Of a DNA stretch of 55,325 nucleotides, positions 17,289-26,520 are shown piece by piece; within the stretch, counting starts at the first letter, position 1; every line of letters begins with the position of its first letter. Both the position numbers and the translations under genes were made by a program. The notes under the pieces are model-generated. The model was not told the DNA's origin and ran no database searches. It saw only the letters and a program-made list of their open reading frames with translations. Source of the DNA: Streptomyces sp. TRM68367 (lineage in GTDB: Bacteria; Actinomycetota; Actinomycetes; Streptomycetales; Streptomycetaceae); NCBI RefSeq assembly GCF_014495685.1, contig NZ_JACTVI010000051.1:1-55325 (forward strand). The letters run 5' to 3'.

Positions 17289-18293
17289 GTGACTGTGATC
17301 GCGACCGAAAGCCTGAGCAAGCGGTTCCCCCGGGTGACCGCGCTTGACCGGCTCTCCGTGGACGTCGGGCCCGGTGTGACCGGACTCGTCGGAGCCAATG
17401 GAGCCGGCAAGTCCACACTGATCAAGATCCTGCTGGGTCTGTCCCCGGCCACCGAGGGCCGTGCCGAAGTGCTCGGACTCGATGTCGCCACCAAGGGCGG
17501 AGACATCCGCGAGCGCGTCGGCTACATGCCGGAGCACGACTGCCTGCCGCCCGACGTCTCGGCCACCGAGTTCGTCGTCCACATGGCGCGCATGTCGGGC
17601 CTGCCGCCCACCGCCGCGCGCGAGCGCACCGCGGACACCCTGCGCCACGTCGGACTGTACGAGGAGCGCTACCGCCCCATCGGCGGCTACTCGACCGGCA
17701 TGAAGCAGCGCGTGAAGCTCGCCCAGGCCCTCGTCCACGACCCGCAACTGGTCCTCCTGGACGAGCCGACCAACGGCCTCGACCCGGTCGGCCGCGACGA
17801 GATGCTCGGCCTGATCCGCCGCATCCACACGGACTTCGGCATCTCGGTGCTGGTCACCTCGCACCTGCTGGGCGAACTGGAGCGCACCTGCGACCACGTC
17901 GTCGTGATCGACGGCGGCAAGCTCCTGCGCTCCAGCTCCACCACCGACTTCACGCAGACCACGACGACTCTCGCGATCGAGGTGACCGACACCGACGAGC
18001 ATCCGGACGGCACGCGCGCGGTGCGCGAGGCGCTCCACGCGCGCGGGGTGACCGTCGAGGCCGGCAGCGGCCTGCCCGGCGCGGGACACCTCCTGCTGCT
18101 CACCGCGCAGGGCGAGGAGACCTACGACCTGGTCCGGGACGTGATCGCGGACCTCGGTCTCGGCCTGGTCCGCATGGAGCAGCGCCGGCACCACATCTCC
18201 GAGGTCTTCACCGTCGACACGCAAGGTACGCAGAGCACGCAGAGCACGGGCAGCGACCAGCAGCGGAAGGAGGCGGTCGGCCATGGCGGTTGA
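17289..18293 (+). CDS. ABC transporter ATP-binding protein
   Basis: 334 residues from GTG 17289 (VTVIATESLSKRFPRVTALD). Walker A is GANGAGKST, signature YSTGMKQRVKLAQAL, Walker B LVLLDEPTNGLDP, and the H-loop lies in VTSHLLGELE. The C-terminal 100 residues resemble the regulatory extension of CcmA/NatA-type exporter ATPases. It overlaps the next permease gene by 11 bases and should pair with it as an ABC-2 exporter; cargo unknown. No Shine-Dalgarno site is evident, but TAACGT at 17276-17281 lies 7 bases before the GTG, compatible with leaderless transcription. A start at 17250 is possible but less likely. Confidence 0.9.
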   Translation: MTVIATESLSKRFPRVTALDRLSVDVGPGVTGLVGANGAGKSTLIKILLGLSPATEGRAEVLGLDVATKGGDIRERVGYMPEHDCLPPDVSATEFVVHMARMSGLPPTAARERTADTLRHVGLYEERYRPIGGYSTGMKQRVKLAQALVHDPQLVLLDEPTNGLDPVGRDEMLGLIRRIHTDFGISVLVTSHLLGELERTCDHVVVIDGGKLLRSSSTTDFTQTTTTLAIEVTDTDEHPDGTRAVREALHARGVTVEAGSGLPGAGHLLLLTAQGEETYDLVRDVIADLGLGLVRMEQRRHHISEVFTVDTQGTQSTQSTGSDQQRKEAVGHGG

Positions 18294-19191
18294 GCACCCC
18301 GCACCCGTACAGCAGGGTGACCAGACCCGCATCCACAACATCGGCTACCGCAGCTACGACGGCCCCCGCCTCGGCCGCGCCTACGCCCGCCGCTCGCTGT
18401 ACTCGCAGTCCCTGCGCGGCGCGTACGGCCTCGGCCGCTCGGTCAAGTCCAAGGTGCTGCCGATGCTGCTGTTCGTGGTGATGTGCGTGCCCGCGGCCAT
18501 CATGGTCGCGGTCGCCGTCGCCACCAAGGCGAACGACCTGCCGGTCACCTACACGCGCTACGCGATCATCATGCAGGCCGTGATCAGCCTGTACGTCGCC
18601 TCGCAGGCACCCCAGTCCGTCTCGCGCGACCTGCGCTTCAAGACCGTGCCGCTGTACTTCTCGCGGCCCATCGAGACCGCCGACTACGTCCGGGCCAAGT
18701 ACGCGGCGCTGGCCTCGGCGATGTTCGTGCTGACCGCCGCCCCGCTCGTCGTCCTGTACGCCGGCGCGCTGCTGGCCAAGCTCGACTTCGCCGACCAGAC
18801 CAAGGGATTCGGACAGGGACTCGTCTCCGTGGCACTGCTCTCACTGCTCTTCGCCGGCCTCGGCCTGGTCATCGCCTCGGTCACCCCGCGCCGCGGCTTC
18901 GGCATCGCGGCCGTCATCGCCGTCCTGACCATCTCCTACGGCGCGGTCTCCACGCTCCAGGCCATCGCCGACGCACAGGGCAGCGCCGACGCCATCGCCT
19001 GGATGGGCCTGTTCTCGCCGATCACCCTCATCGACGGCGTGCAGTCCGCCTTCCTGGGCGCGAGCTCCGCCTTCCCCGGCGGGGTGGGCCCGGGCAACGC
19101 CGAGGGCGTCGTGTACGTCCTCGGCGCGCTGGGCCTGATCGCCGGCAGCTACGGCCTCCTGATGCGCCGCTACAAGAAGGTGGGACTGTGA
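18283..19191 (+). CDS. ABC-2 type transporter permease
   Basis: 302 residues with about six membrane segments (VLPMLLFVVMCVPAAIMVAV, YAALASAMFVLTAAPLVVLY and others). A 55-residue cytoplasmic N-terminus holds HNIGYRSYDGPRLGRAYARR, a conserved opening of this Streptomyces permease group. GGAAGGAGG precedes the ATG, which lies inside the end of the ATPase gene, indicating coupling. Its TGA overlaps the GTG of the next ATPase gene (GTGA), so four genes (17289-20829) form one operon of two ATPase/permease pairs. Confidence 0.9.
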   Translation: MAVEHPAPVQQGDQTRIHNIGYRSYDGPRLGRAYARRSLYSQSLRGAYGLGRSVKSKVLPMLLFVVMCVPAAIMVAVAVATKANDLPVTYTRYAIIMQAVISLYVASQAPQSVSRDLRFKTVPLYFSRPIETADYVRAKYAALASAMFVLTAAPLVVLYAGALLAKLDFADQTKGFGQGLVSVALLSLLFAGLGLVIASVTPRRGFGIAAVIAVLTISYGAVSTLQAIADAQGSADAIAWMGLFSPITLIDGVQSAFLGASSAFPGGVGPGNAEGVVYVLGALGLIAGSYGLLMRRYKKVGL

Positions 19192-20099
19192 CCACGCTCT
19201 CCATCGACCACGTCTCCCGCTGGTTCGGCAACGTGGTCGCCGTCAACGACATCACCATGACCATCGGCCCCGGCGTCACCGGCCTGCTCGGCCCCAACGG
19301 CGCCGGAAAGTCCACCCTCATCAACATGATGGGCGGCTTCCTCGCCCCCTCCACCGGCACCGTCACGCTCGACGGCCAGGCCGTGTGGCGCAACGAGGCC
19401 ATCTACCAGCAGATCGGCATCGTCCCCGAGCGGGAGGCGATGTACGACTTCCTCACCGGGCGGGAGTTCGTCGTCGCCAACGCCGAACTGCACGGCCTGG
19501 GTGCCAAGGCCGCCCAGAAGGCGCTGGCCACGGTCGAGATGGAGTACGCGCAGGACCGGAAGATCGCCACGTACTCCAAGGGCATGCGCCAGCGCGTGAA
19601 GATGGCGAGCGCGCTGGTCCACGAGCCCTCGCTGCTGCTGCTGGACGAGCCCTTCAACGGCATGGACCCGCGCCAGCGCATGCAGCTGATGGACCTGCTG
19701 CGCCGCATGGGCGACGAGGGCCGCACGGTGCTGTTCTCGTCCCACATCCTCGAAGAGGTCGAGCAACTCGCCTGGCACATCGAGGTCGTCGTCGCAGGAA
19801 GGCACGCGGCCAGTGGCGACTACCGCAAGATCCGCCGCCTGATGACCGACCGCCCGCACCGCTACCTGGTGCGCTCCAGCGACGACCGCGCCCTCGCGGC
19901 CGCGCTGATCGCGGACCCGTCGACGTCCGGCATCGAGGTCGACCTCGCCGAGGGCGCGCTGCGCATCCAGGCCGTCGACTTCGGCCGCTTCACCGCCCTG
20001 CTGCCGAAGGTCGCACGCGACCACGGCATCCGGCTCCTCACGGTCTCGCCGTCAGACGAGTCCCTGGAGTCCGTGTTCTCGTATCTGGTCGCGGCGTAG
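19188..20099 (+). CDS. ABC transporter ATP-binding protein
   Basis: 303 residues from GTG 19188 (VTTLSIDHVSRWFGNVVAVN). A longer open frame extends upstream but lies inside the permease gene. Walker A GPNGAGKST, signature YSKGMRQRVKMASAL, Walker B LLLLDEPFNGMDP, then SSHILEEVEQLAWH. It is a paralogue of the ATPase at 17289 and overlaps the upstream permease by four bases, with AGAAGGTGGG as ribosome site. It likely energises the permease at 20110, possibly in a heteromeric exporter with all four proteins. Confidence 0.92.
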   Translation: MTTLSIDHVSRWFGNVVAVNDITMTIGPGVTGLLGPNGAGKSTLINMMGGFLAPSTGTVTLDGQAVWRNEAIYQQIGIVPEREAMYDFLTGREFVVANAELHGLGAKAAQKALATVEMEYAQDRKIATYSKGMRQRVKMASALVHEPSLLLLDEPFNGMDPRQRMQLMDLLRRMGDEGRTVLFSSHILEEVEQLAWHIEVVVAGRHAASGDYRKIRRLMTDRPHRYLVRSSDDRALAAALIADPSTSGIEVDLAEGALRIQAVDFGRFTALLPKVARDHGIRLLTVSPSDESLESVFSYLVAA

Positions 20100-20109
20100 G
20101 AGGCCGAAG

Positions 20110-20829
20110 ATGTACGACCCCACAGTCGCCCGGCTCACCTACCGAGCCCTGCTCGGCCGCCGCCGGGCCCTCATCCTCGGCGCGCTGCCGCTGCTGCTGA
20201 TCGTGATCGCGGTGATCGTGCGCGCCCTCGTCGGCGCCGACGACCAGACCGCGAAGGACGTGCTGGGCGGGCTCGCGCTCGCCACCATGGTGCCGATCAT
20301 CGGCGTCATCGCCGGCACCGGAGCGATCGGCCCGGAGATCGACGACGGCTCGGTGGTGTACCTGCTGTCCAAGCCGGTCAAACGGCCGACGATCATCTTC
20401 ACCAAGCTGATCGTCGCGGTCGCCGTGACCATGCTGTTCTCGGCGGTGCCGACCCTGATCGCCGGCTTCGTACTGAACGGCAACGGCCAGCAGATCGCCG
20501 TCGCCTACACGGTGGCCGCGCTGGTCGCCTCCATCGCGTACGCGGCGCTCTTCCTGCTGCTCGGCACGGTGTCCCGGCACGCGGTGGTCTTCGGTCTCGT
20601 CTACGCCCTCGTCTGGGAGGCCCTGTTCGGTTCCCTGGTGCCCGGCGCACGCACCCTCAGCGTCCAGCAGTGGGCGCTGGCCGTGGCGCACAAGGTCTCC
20701 GGCGGAGACCTCGTCACCTCGGACGTGGGCCTGACTACGGCGACGGTCCTGCTGGTGGCGGTCACCGCCCTCGCCACCTGGTACGCCGGGCAGAAGCTGC
20801 GGTCGCTGACGCTCGCCGGTGAGGAGTAG
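20110..20829 (+). CDS. ABC-2 type transporter permease
   Basis: 239 residues, about six membrane helices (ALILGALPLLLIVIAVIVRA, YAALFLLLGTVSRHAVVFGL). The motif GPEIDDGSVVYLLSKPVKRP near residue 75 is characteristic of the ABC-2 permeases that accompany NatA-type ATPases. AGGAGG at 20099-20104 gives an ideal ribosome site, and the gene starts 10 bases after the ATPase stop, closing the four-gene operon. Confidence 0.9.
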   Translation: MYDPTVARLTYRALLGRRRALILGALPLLLIVIAVIVRALVGADDQTAKDVLGGLALATMVPIIGVIAGTGAIGPEIDDGSVVYLLSKPVKRPTIIFTKLIVAVAVTMLFSAVPTLIAGFVLNGNGQQIAVAYTVAALVASIAYAALFLLLGTVSRHAVVFGLVYALVWEALFGSLVPGARTLSVQQWALAVAHKVSGGDLVTSDVGLTTATVLLVAVTALATWYAGQKLRSLTLAGEE

Positions 20830-20962
20830 GCCGGGTCGGTTCAACGGGCCGGGCGCGGTTCTTGACAGGGGCTTCACCCCTGTCCGGGCACACTGGGCCA
20901 AGCGGAATGTACGGACTCCGTGTCCGGCGGATGCACGGATGGTACGACTGGGAGGAACGGGG

Positions 20963-21202
20963 ATGGCAGGCGAGACACCGCAGCACGACGGTCGCGCGCA
21001 GTCCGGTGACGACCTCTGGGACGACCTCGTCCTGGACGAGGACTTCGTACGGTCGGCCGAGACCTCGGAGCCGTCCGCCCGCGCCCGGATGCTCGCCGCG
21101 CGCTGGCGCAAGGAGGCGCCCGAGCCGCAGCCGTGGCGCTCCGACGAGCCGCCCGCGGGGTGGTTCTTCAGCAAGCGGCGGCGCAGGTGGCGCAGGCGGT
21201 GA
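20963..21202 (+). CDS. Small conserved hypothetical protein
   Basis: 79 residues from ATG 20963 with GGAGG eight bases upstream. The N-terminal half is acidic (SGDDLWDDLVLDEDFVRSAE) and the C-terminus very basic (WFFSKRRRRWRRR), giving a strongly polar charge split. No membrane segment or signal peptide is seen. I know similar small proteins only as uncharacterised Streptomyces conserved proteins. It precedes the tRNA. Confidence 0.75.
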   Translation: MAGETPQHDGRAQSGDDLWDDLVLDEDFVRSAETSEPSARARMLAARWRKEAPEPQPWRSDEPPAGWFFSKRRRRWRRR

Positions 21203-21483
21203 CCGCACTCGTGCGGTGAGCCACGCGGTGATTAATTCAGTGGCGCCCAACTCGCCGTACCGGCAGAGTGGTTGTGTTCACGCCGCCGGACGGTGAGTCC
21301 GGCGCCACGTTCTGGGAGAGGAGCCGGGCGATGTCCATGCACGACAGTCCGTCCAGCTCCCGACAGGGCAGCCCGCGGCGAGTTCCGGAGCAGCTACCTC
21401 TCCGTTGAGCCCGCCTCGCACGGGGAGCTGCCCGGGCGGCCGCTTCGAGCACGTAGGCGATGCGCTTGCGTGGGCCGCCACCC

Positions 21484-21574
<91 letters not shown>

Positions 21575-21587
21575 AGAGACCGAAAGC

Positions 21588-22391
21588 TCAGCCCAGCAAC
21601 CGCTCCAGCACCACCGCGATGCCGTCATCCTCATGGGACGACGTCACCTCGTCCGCCACGGCCTTCAGTTCCTTGTGCGCGTTGGCCATCGCCACCCCGT
21701 ACGACGCCCAGGCGAACATCGGGATGTCGTTGGGCATGTCGCCGAAGGCGATGGTGTCCACGGCCTTCACGTGGAGGCGGCGGGCCGCGAGGGACAGGCC
21801 CGTGGCCTTGGACAGGCCGAGGGGCAGCAGCTCCACGATGCCCTCGCCGGCCATGGTGACCGTGACGAAGCCGCCCGCGGCCCGGTGGGCCACCTCGGCC
21901 AGCTCGTCGTCCGTCAGGGTCGGGTGCTGCACGTAGATCTTGTTGAGCGGCGCCGCCCACAGGTCCGACGTGTCCTGGAAGGGCGTCGCCGGGAGCGTGC
22001 CCTGCACCTCGTAGCCGGGGCCGACCAGGACCTTGCCGTCCAAGCCGTCACGGCTGGCCGCCAGGTACAGCGGGCCGACCTCCGCCTCGATCTTGGCCAG
22101 GGCCACACCGGCGAGCTGGCGGTCCAGGGTCACGGACGTCAGCAGGCGGTGCGCCCCGGCGTCGTACACCTGGGCGCCCTGGCCGCACACGGCCAGTCCC
22201 TCGTAGCCGAGGTCGTCGAGGATGTGCCGGGTCCAGGGGACCGAGCGGCCTGTGACGACGATGTGCGCGGCGCCCGCCGCCGTGGCCGCGGCGAGCGCGT
22301 CGCGGGTGCGCTGCGCGACCGACTCGTCGGAGCGCAGCAGCGTCCCGTCGAGGTCGGTCGCGACGAGCTTGTAGGGGAAGGCCGCGCTCAC
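21588..22391 (-). CDS. Cof-type HAD-superfamily phosphatase
   Basis: 267 residues from GTG 22391 (VSAAFPYKLVATDLDGTLLR). Motif I DLDGTLL, motif II VVTGRSVPW, Lys in GLSKATGLSL and motif IV IAFGDMPNDIPMF are all present, with a C2 cap between. The GTG overlaps the serS stop by four bases (GTGA), so translation is coupled to serS. The partner suggests a housekeeping clean-up role, but the substrate is unknown. It is a paralogue of the enzyme at 14325-15218; the two share domain layout and the C-terminal DDDG/DDGIAVVLERLL ending. Confidence 0.9.
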   Translation of the reverse strand: MSAAFPYKLVATDLDGTLLRSDESVAQRTRDALAAATAAGAAHIVVTGRSVPWTRHILDDLGYEGLAVCGQGAQVYDAGAHRLLTSVTLDRQLAGVALAKIEAEVGPLYLAASRDGLDGKVLVGPGYEVQGTLPATPFQDTSDLWAAPLNKIYVQHPTLTDDELAEVAHRAAGGFVTVTMAGEGIVELLPLGLSKATGLSLAARRLHVKAVDTIAFGDMPNDIPMFAWASYGVAMANAHKELKAVADEVTSSHEDDGIAVVLERLLG

Positions 22392-23665
22392 CTGGCGACC
22401 GGTTCCAGGATCTCCCGCCCGCCCAGGTACGGACGCAGCACCTCGGGCACGCGTACGGAGCCGTCGGCCTGCTGGTGGTTCTCCAGGATCGCCACGATCG
22501 TGCGCGGTACGGCGCACAGCGTGCCGTTGAGCGTCGCCAGCGGGCGCACCTTCTTGTCCTCCCGGACTCGGATCGACAGGCGGCGCGACTGGAACTCGGT
22601 GCAGTCCGAGGTCGAGGTCAGCTCGCGGTACTTGCCCTGCGTCGGGATCCACGCCTCGCAGTCGAACTTGCGTGAGGCCGAGGAGCCCAGATCGGCCGAG
22701 GCGACGTCGATGACCCGGAACGGCAGCTCGAGAGAGGTCAGCCACTGCTTCTCCCACTCCAGCAGGCGCTGGTGCTCGGCCCGCGAGTCCTCGGGAGCGA
22801 CGTACGAGAACATCTCGACCTTGTCGAACTGGTGCACACGGAAGATGCCCCGGGTGTCCTTGCCGTGCGAGCCGGCCTCACGGCGGAAGCACGGCGAGAA
22901 GCCCGCGTAGCGCAGCGGGAGGCGGTCGGCGTCGAGGATCTCGTCCATGTGGTACGCGGCCAGCGGGACCTCGGAGGTGCCGACCAGGTACAGGTCGTCC
23001 TTGTCGAGGTGGTAGACGTCCTGGGCGGCCTGCCCGAGGAAGCCGGTGCCCGCCATGGACTGGGGGCGGACCAGCGCGGGGGTCAGCATCGGCGTGAAGC
23101 CTGCCGCGGTGGCCTGGGCGATCGCCGCGTTCACCAGGGCCAGCTCCAGCAGGGCGCCGACACCGGTGAGGAAGTAGAAGCGCGAGCCGGAGACTTTGGC
23201 GCCCCGCTCGACGTCGATCGCGCCGAGGAGCTGGCCGAGCTCCAGGTGGTCCCTGGGCTCGAAGCCCTCGGCGGCGAAGTCGCGCATCTCGCCGTGCGTC
23301 TCCAGCGTGACGAAGTCCTCCTCGCCGCCCACGGGCACGTCCGGGTGGACGAGGTTGCCGAGCTGGAGGTTGAGCTCCTGGGTCGCGGCTGCGGCCGCGT
23401 CACGCTCGGCGTCGGCCGTCTTGACGTCGGCGGCGAGCTGGCTCGCCTTCTTCAGCAGCTCGGCCTTTTCCTCGCCGGACGCCCTGGGGATGAGCTTGCC
23501 CAGCGCCTTCTGCTCGGCGCGCAGCTCGTCGAAGCGGACGCCGGACGACCTGCGCCGCTCGTCGGCAGACAGGAGGGAGTCGACGAGCGCGACGTCCTCT
23601 CCACGGGCGCGCTGCGACGCGCGCACACGGTCGGGGTCCTCACGGAGCAGGCGAAGGTCAATCAC
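22388..23665 (-). CDS. serS: Seryl-tRNA synthetase
   Basis: 425 residues, class II aminoacyl-tRNA synthetase. The N-terminus MIDLRLLREDPDRVRASQ and the antiparallel coiled-coil arm (about 30-100), which binds the long variable arm of tRNA-Ser, are typical. Motif 2 is in FRREAGSHGKDTRGIFRVHQ and motif 3 near the end (LNGTLCAVPRTIVAILENHQ). The ATG at 23665 gives the standard N-terminus. It reads towards a serine-type tRNA with the HAD gene between. Confidence 0.97.
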   Translation of the reverse strand: MIDLRLLREDPDRVRASQRARGEDVALVDSLLSADERRRSSGVRFDELRAEQKALGKLIPRASGEEKAELLKKASQLAADVKTADAERDAAAAATQELNLQLGNLVHPDVPVGGEEDFVTLETHGEMRDFAAEGFEPRDHLELGQLLGAIDVERGAKVSGSRFYFLTGVGALLELALVNAAIAQATAAGFTPMLTPALVRPQSMAGTGFLGQAAQDVYHLDKDDLYLVGTSEVPLAAYHMDEILDADRLPLRYAGFSPCFRREAGSHGKDTRGIFRVHQFDKVEMFSYVAPEDSRAEHQRLLEWEKQWLTSLELPFRVIDVASADLGSSASRKFDCEAWIPTQGKYRELTSTSDCTEFQSRRLSIRVREDKKVRPLATLNGTLCAVPRTIVAILENHQQADGSVRVPEVLRPYLGGREILEPVAR

Positions 23666-23858
23666 GCGCTCAAGGCTACCGGTGCGGCCGACGGCCCACG
23701 ACTCACTATTCCGGGCCTCATCCGAAACGCGCGCTACGTTCGGTTATGGGAGAATTGCCCGCCGTGTCAACAAAAGTAGCTTCCCTCCCCGGTGCGGGGC
23801 ATGCTGAGGGCGCTGAGTTGACCGTATTTCCTTGTGGGGAACGGGACTTGGGGGTCCT

Positions 23859-24170
23859 TCATCCACAGGGGTCCACAGCCCATGAAGAGTTATCCACAGG
23901 CTGTGTGGAAGATCTGTGGACTTCGGAATTGATCACTCCGAAAAGCGTGGCCGACCCTGTCGATTCCCGGGGTAAACGTCCGTTGGATCCACCTTCGAGT
24001 GGAAATGGGCGCTCCAAAGGATTGCCCGAAGGAAACGAGTGGACGAAGGATGACCTGCCGGTTGGGGGACGTCGAGGGGTGTCGAAGGGTGATTTGTCGA
24101 CTGGGCCATGCCCTGTTGTCGACTTGTCCCCAGGTCGAGAAGCCCACCTGTGGACAACGCCTGTGGATAA
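23859..24170. other. DnaA-box cluster between serS and pheA
   Basis: The 560-base gap 23666-24228 has no gene but many DnaA-type boxes: TCATCCACA at 23859 (one mismatch), TTATCCACA at 23890-23898 (perfect), TGTGGACAA at 24149-24157 and TGTGGATAA at 24162-24170 (both perfect on the minus strand). Weaker ones are TGTGGACTT at 23915 and TTGTCCCCA at 24124. DnaA-box clusters outside oriC are known in S. coelicolor, where they moderate initiation. The serS promoter must also lie at the right-hand edge near 23670-23760. Confidence 0.75.
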
Positions 24171-24228
24171 CGAAGATATGCACGTAGTGCCGGTGGGGAC
24201 GGCCGTCCGGAACGGGCCGCCCCGACAG

Positions 24229-25161
24229 TCAGAACCGGCCGTCCTGGCAGCGCGCCACCCAGTCCGCCGCCGCCACGAACTCGTCGTCCGAGGTGCCCGG
24301 CAGCGGGGACCGCACATCGTCCGGCTTGATCTCCGCACGCGGGTACGACCCCAGGAACCGCACCTGGAGGCAGATCCGCTTGAGCCCCATCAGGGCTTCG
24401 GCCACCCGGCGGTCGCTGATGTGCCCCTCGGCGTCGACGCAGAAGCAGTAGTTGCCGATGCCGGCGCCGGTGGGCCGGGACTGGAGCAGCATCAGGTTGA
24501 TGCCGCGGGTGGCGAACTCGCCCAGCAGGTCGCGCAGCGCGCCCGGGTGGTCGTCGCGCTGCCACAGCACGACCGAGGTCTTGTCCGCGCCGGTCGGCGC
24601 CGCGGGCCGGGCGGGCCGGCCTACCAGCACGAACCGGGTCTGCGCGTTCTCCGCGTCGTGGATCCCGGTCTCCAGGGCCTCAAGGCCGTACCGGGAGGCC
24701 GCGAACTCGCCCGCGAAGGCGGCGTCGTACCGGCCCTCCTGCACCAGGCGGGCGCCGTCCGCGTTGGAGGCGGCCGACTCCCAGATCGCGTCCGGGAGGT
24801 TCACCGCCATCCAGTTGCGCACCTGCGGCTGCGCGGCCGGGTGGGCGGTGACCGTCTTGACGTCGGACAGCTTGGTGCCGGGGCGGACCAGCAGCGCGAA
24901 GGTGATCGACAGCAGCACCTCGCGGTAGATCATCAGCGGCTCGCCCGCGACCAGTTCGTCGAGGGTGGTGGTGATGCCGCCCTCGACGGAGTTCTCGATC
25001 GGTACGAACGCGGCCTCGGCCTCGCCGGCCCGGACGGCGTCGAGCGCGGACTGCACGGACACGTAGGGGATCAGCTCCCGGGTGGCCGTCTCCGGAAGGG
25101 TGCGCAGGGCGACCTCGGTGAAGGTGCCCTCGGGGCCGAGATACGCGTAGTTCGCTGGCAT
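24229..25161 (-). CDS. pheA: Prephenate dehydratase
   Basis: 310 residues. The substrate domain opens with YAYLGPEGTFTEVALRTLPE and contains PIENSVEGGITTTLDEL; a C-terminal ACT domain holds LMLLQSRPTGAGIGNYCFCV, the Phe-binding region, where many relatives have ESRP. It converts prephenate to phenylpyruvate, the committed step to phenylalanine, with feedback by Phe. It is monofunctional (no chorismate mutase domain), the usual actinobacterial form. GTGAGG precedes the ATG. It stands alone between the DnaA-box region and the peroxidase gene. Confidence 0.95.
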   Translation of the reverse strand: MPANYAYLGPEGTFTEVALRTLPETATRELIPYVSVQSALDAVRAGEAEAAFVPIENSVEGGITTTLDELVAGEPLMIYREVLLSITFALLVRPGTKLSDVKTVTAHPAAQPQVRNWMAVNLPDAIWESAASNADGARLVQEGRYDAAFAGEFAASRYGLEALETGIHDAENAQTRFVLVGRPARPAAPTGADKTSVVLWQRDDHPGALRDLLGEFATRGINLMLLQSRPTGAGIGNYCFCVDAEGHISDRRVAEALMGLKRICLQVRFLGSYPRAEIKPDDVRSPLPGTSDDEFVAAADWVARCQDGRF

Positions 25162-25219
25162 GACCTCACCCTAATGGCGCCCACGAAGCCGCGCGTCCCC
25201 GTCTGTCATAGATCCGGTG

Positions 25220-26512
25220 TCACGCCTCCAGCAGCTTCTGTCCCACGTACTCCCCCTGCGCCGCCCCGCCCGGCACCGCGAACAGACCGCTCGCCTCGTG
25301 CCGGATGAACTGCGACAGCGCGTCCCCCCGGTCCAGCTTGCGCTGTACCGTGACGAAGCCGCGCAGCGGGTCGGCCTGCCAGCAGATGAACAGCAGCCCG
25401 GCGTCGGGCACCCCGTCCGCGTCGAAGCCGTCGTGGTACGAGAACGGGCGGCGGAGCATCGCCGCGCCGCCGTTCTGGTCGGGGCGCGTGATCCGGGCGT
25501 GCGCGTTGAGCGGGACGACCAGGTTGCCCCGGGAGTCGGTCTTCTCCAGGTTCAGCTCGGTCGTCTCGGTGCCGCCGGACAGCGGAGCCCCGTCGGACTT
25601 GCGGCGCCCGATGACGTTCTCCTGCTCCTTGACCGACAGCTTCTCCCAGGTGTCGAGGAGCATGCGGATGCGGCGTACGACGGCGTACGAGCCGTTCGCC
25701 ATCCACGCGGGGTCGTTCGAGCCCGACACCGGCACGAAGATCCGCTGGTCGAAGTCGGTGTCGGACGGCTTCGGGTTGCGGGTGCCGTCGATCTGGCCCA
25801 TGAGGTTGCGGGCCGTCATGGGGTGGGCGGTGGCGCCCGGCGTGCGGTTGAAGCCGTTCATCTGCCAGCGCACGTGTGCCGCGCCGACCGCGTCCTTCTG
25901 GATCGCGCGCAGGGCGTGGAAGGCGACCAGGGCGTCGTTGGCGCCGATCTGCACCCACAGGTCGCCGTTGCTGCGGGCCTTGTCGAGGTGGTCGGAGGAG
26001 AAGTCGGGCAGCGGGTCCAGAGCGATGGGGCGCTGCTTGTCCAGGCCGGTCCGGCCGAAGAAGCTGTGGCCGAAGCCGAAGGTGATCGTGAGCGCCGACG
26101 GTCCGGCGTCCCGGGCCACGTCGGTGTCGTCGTGCGCGGCCGGCTCGCCCGCCATAAGCCGCTGGGCCGTCTCCGACCAGCGGCGCAGCAGGGCGGCGGC
26201 CTCCTTGCGGCCGGCGCCCGCCGCGAGGTCGAAGGCGATGATGTGGCCGCGGGCCTGGAGCCCCTGGGTGATGCCGGGCTGATGTTTCCCGTGAAACATC
26301 GCCCGGTCCGCGCCCAGCGAGGTGAGCGGGGTGGCCGTGGCCGGCCGGGCGGTGTACCCCACGGCGCCGCCCGCCGCGCCGAGCACGAGCCCGGTGGCGC
26401 CGGCGGTGCCGAGCAGCCGTCGTCGGGAGATGCCCCCCAGGGCGGTGCTGTCGTCGGAGCCGGTGCCCTCGTCGAGAGATGTGCGGGCCTTGGGAATGGA
26501 CTGGTCAGCCAT
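25220..26512 (-). CDS. Tat-exported DyP-type haem peroxidase
   Basis: 430 residues from ATG 26512 (MADQSIPKARTSLDEGTGSD). A twin-arginine signal, SRRRLLGTAGATGLVLGAAG, sits near residue 30. The DyP motif GxxDG is visible in MGQIDGTRNP, with the haem-side region RRPFSYHDGF and the C-terminal GLLFICWQADPLRGFV. DyP/EfeB enzymes use H2O2 on dyes, lignin-like compounds or haem. It starts eight bases after the CopC-CopD gene in the same direction and ends the copper cluster, so a link to copper export or extracellular copper enzymes is likely. A parS-like sequence lies within its coding DNA at 26284-26297. Confidence 0.93.
   Translation of the reverse strand: MADQSIPKARTSLDEGTGSDDSTALGGISRRRLLGTAGATGLVLGAAGGAVGYTARPATATPLTSLGADRAMFHGKHQPGITQGLQARGHIIAFDLAAGAGRKEAAALLRRWSETAQRLMAGEPAAHDDTDVARDAGPSALTITFGFGHSFFGRTGLDKQRPIALDPLPDFSSDHLDKARSNGDLWVQIGANDALVAFHALRAIQKDAVGAAHVRWQMNGFNRTPGATAHPMTARNLMGQIDGTRNPKPSDTDFDQRIFVPVSGSNDPAWMANGSYAVVRRIRMLLDTWEKLSVKEQENVIGRRKSDGAPLSGGTETTELNLEKTDSRGNLVVPLNAHARITRPDQNGGAAMLRRPFSYHDGFDADGVPDAGLLFICWQADPLRGFVTVQRKLDRGDALSQFIRHEASGLFAVPGGAAQGEYVGQKLLEA
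26284..26297. promoter_or_regulatory. parS-like sequence, one mismatch
   Basis: GTTTCCCGTGAAAC differs from the parS consensus GTTTCACGTGAAAC at one position. It is inside the peroxidase gene, encoding FHGK of MFHGKH. Single-mismatch parS sites do bind ParB in Streptomyces, so it may be functional. Confidence 0.55.
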
Positions 26513-26520
26513 GGTGTGGT

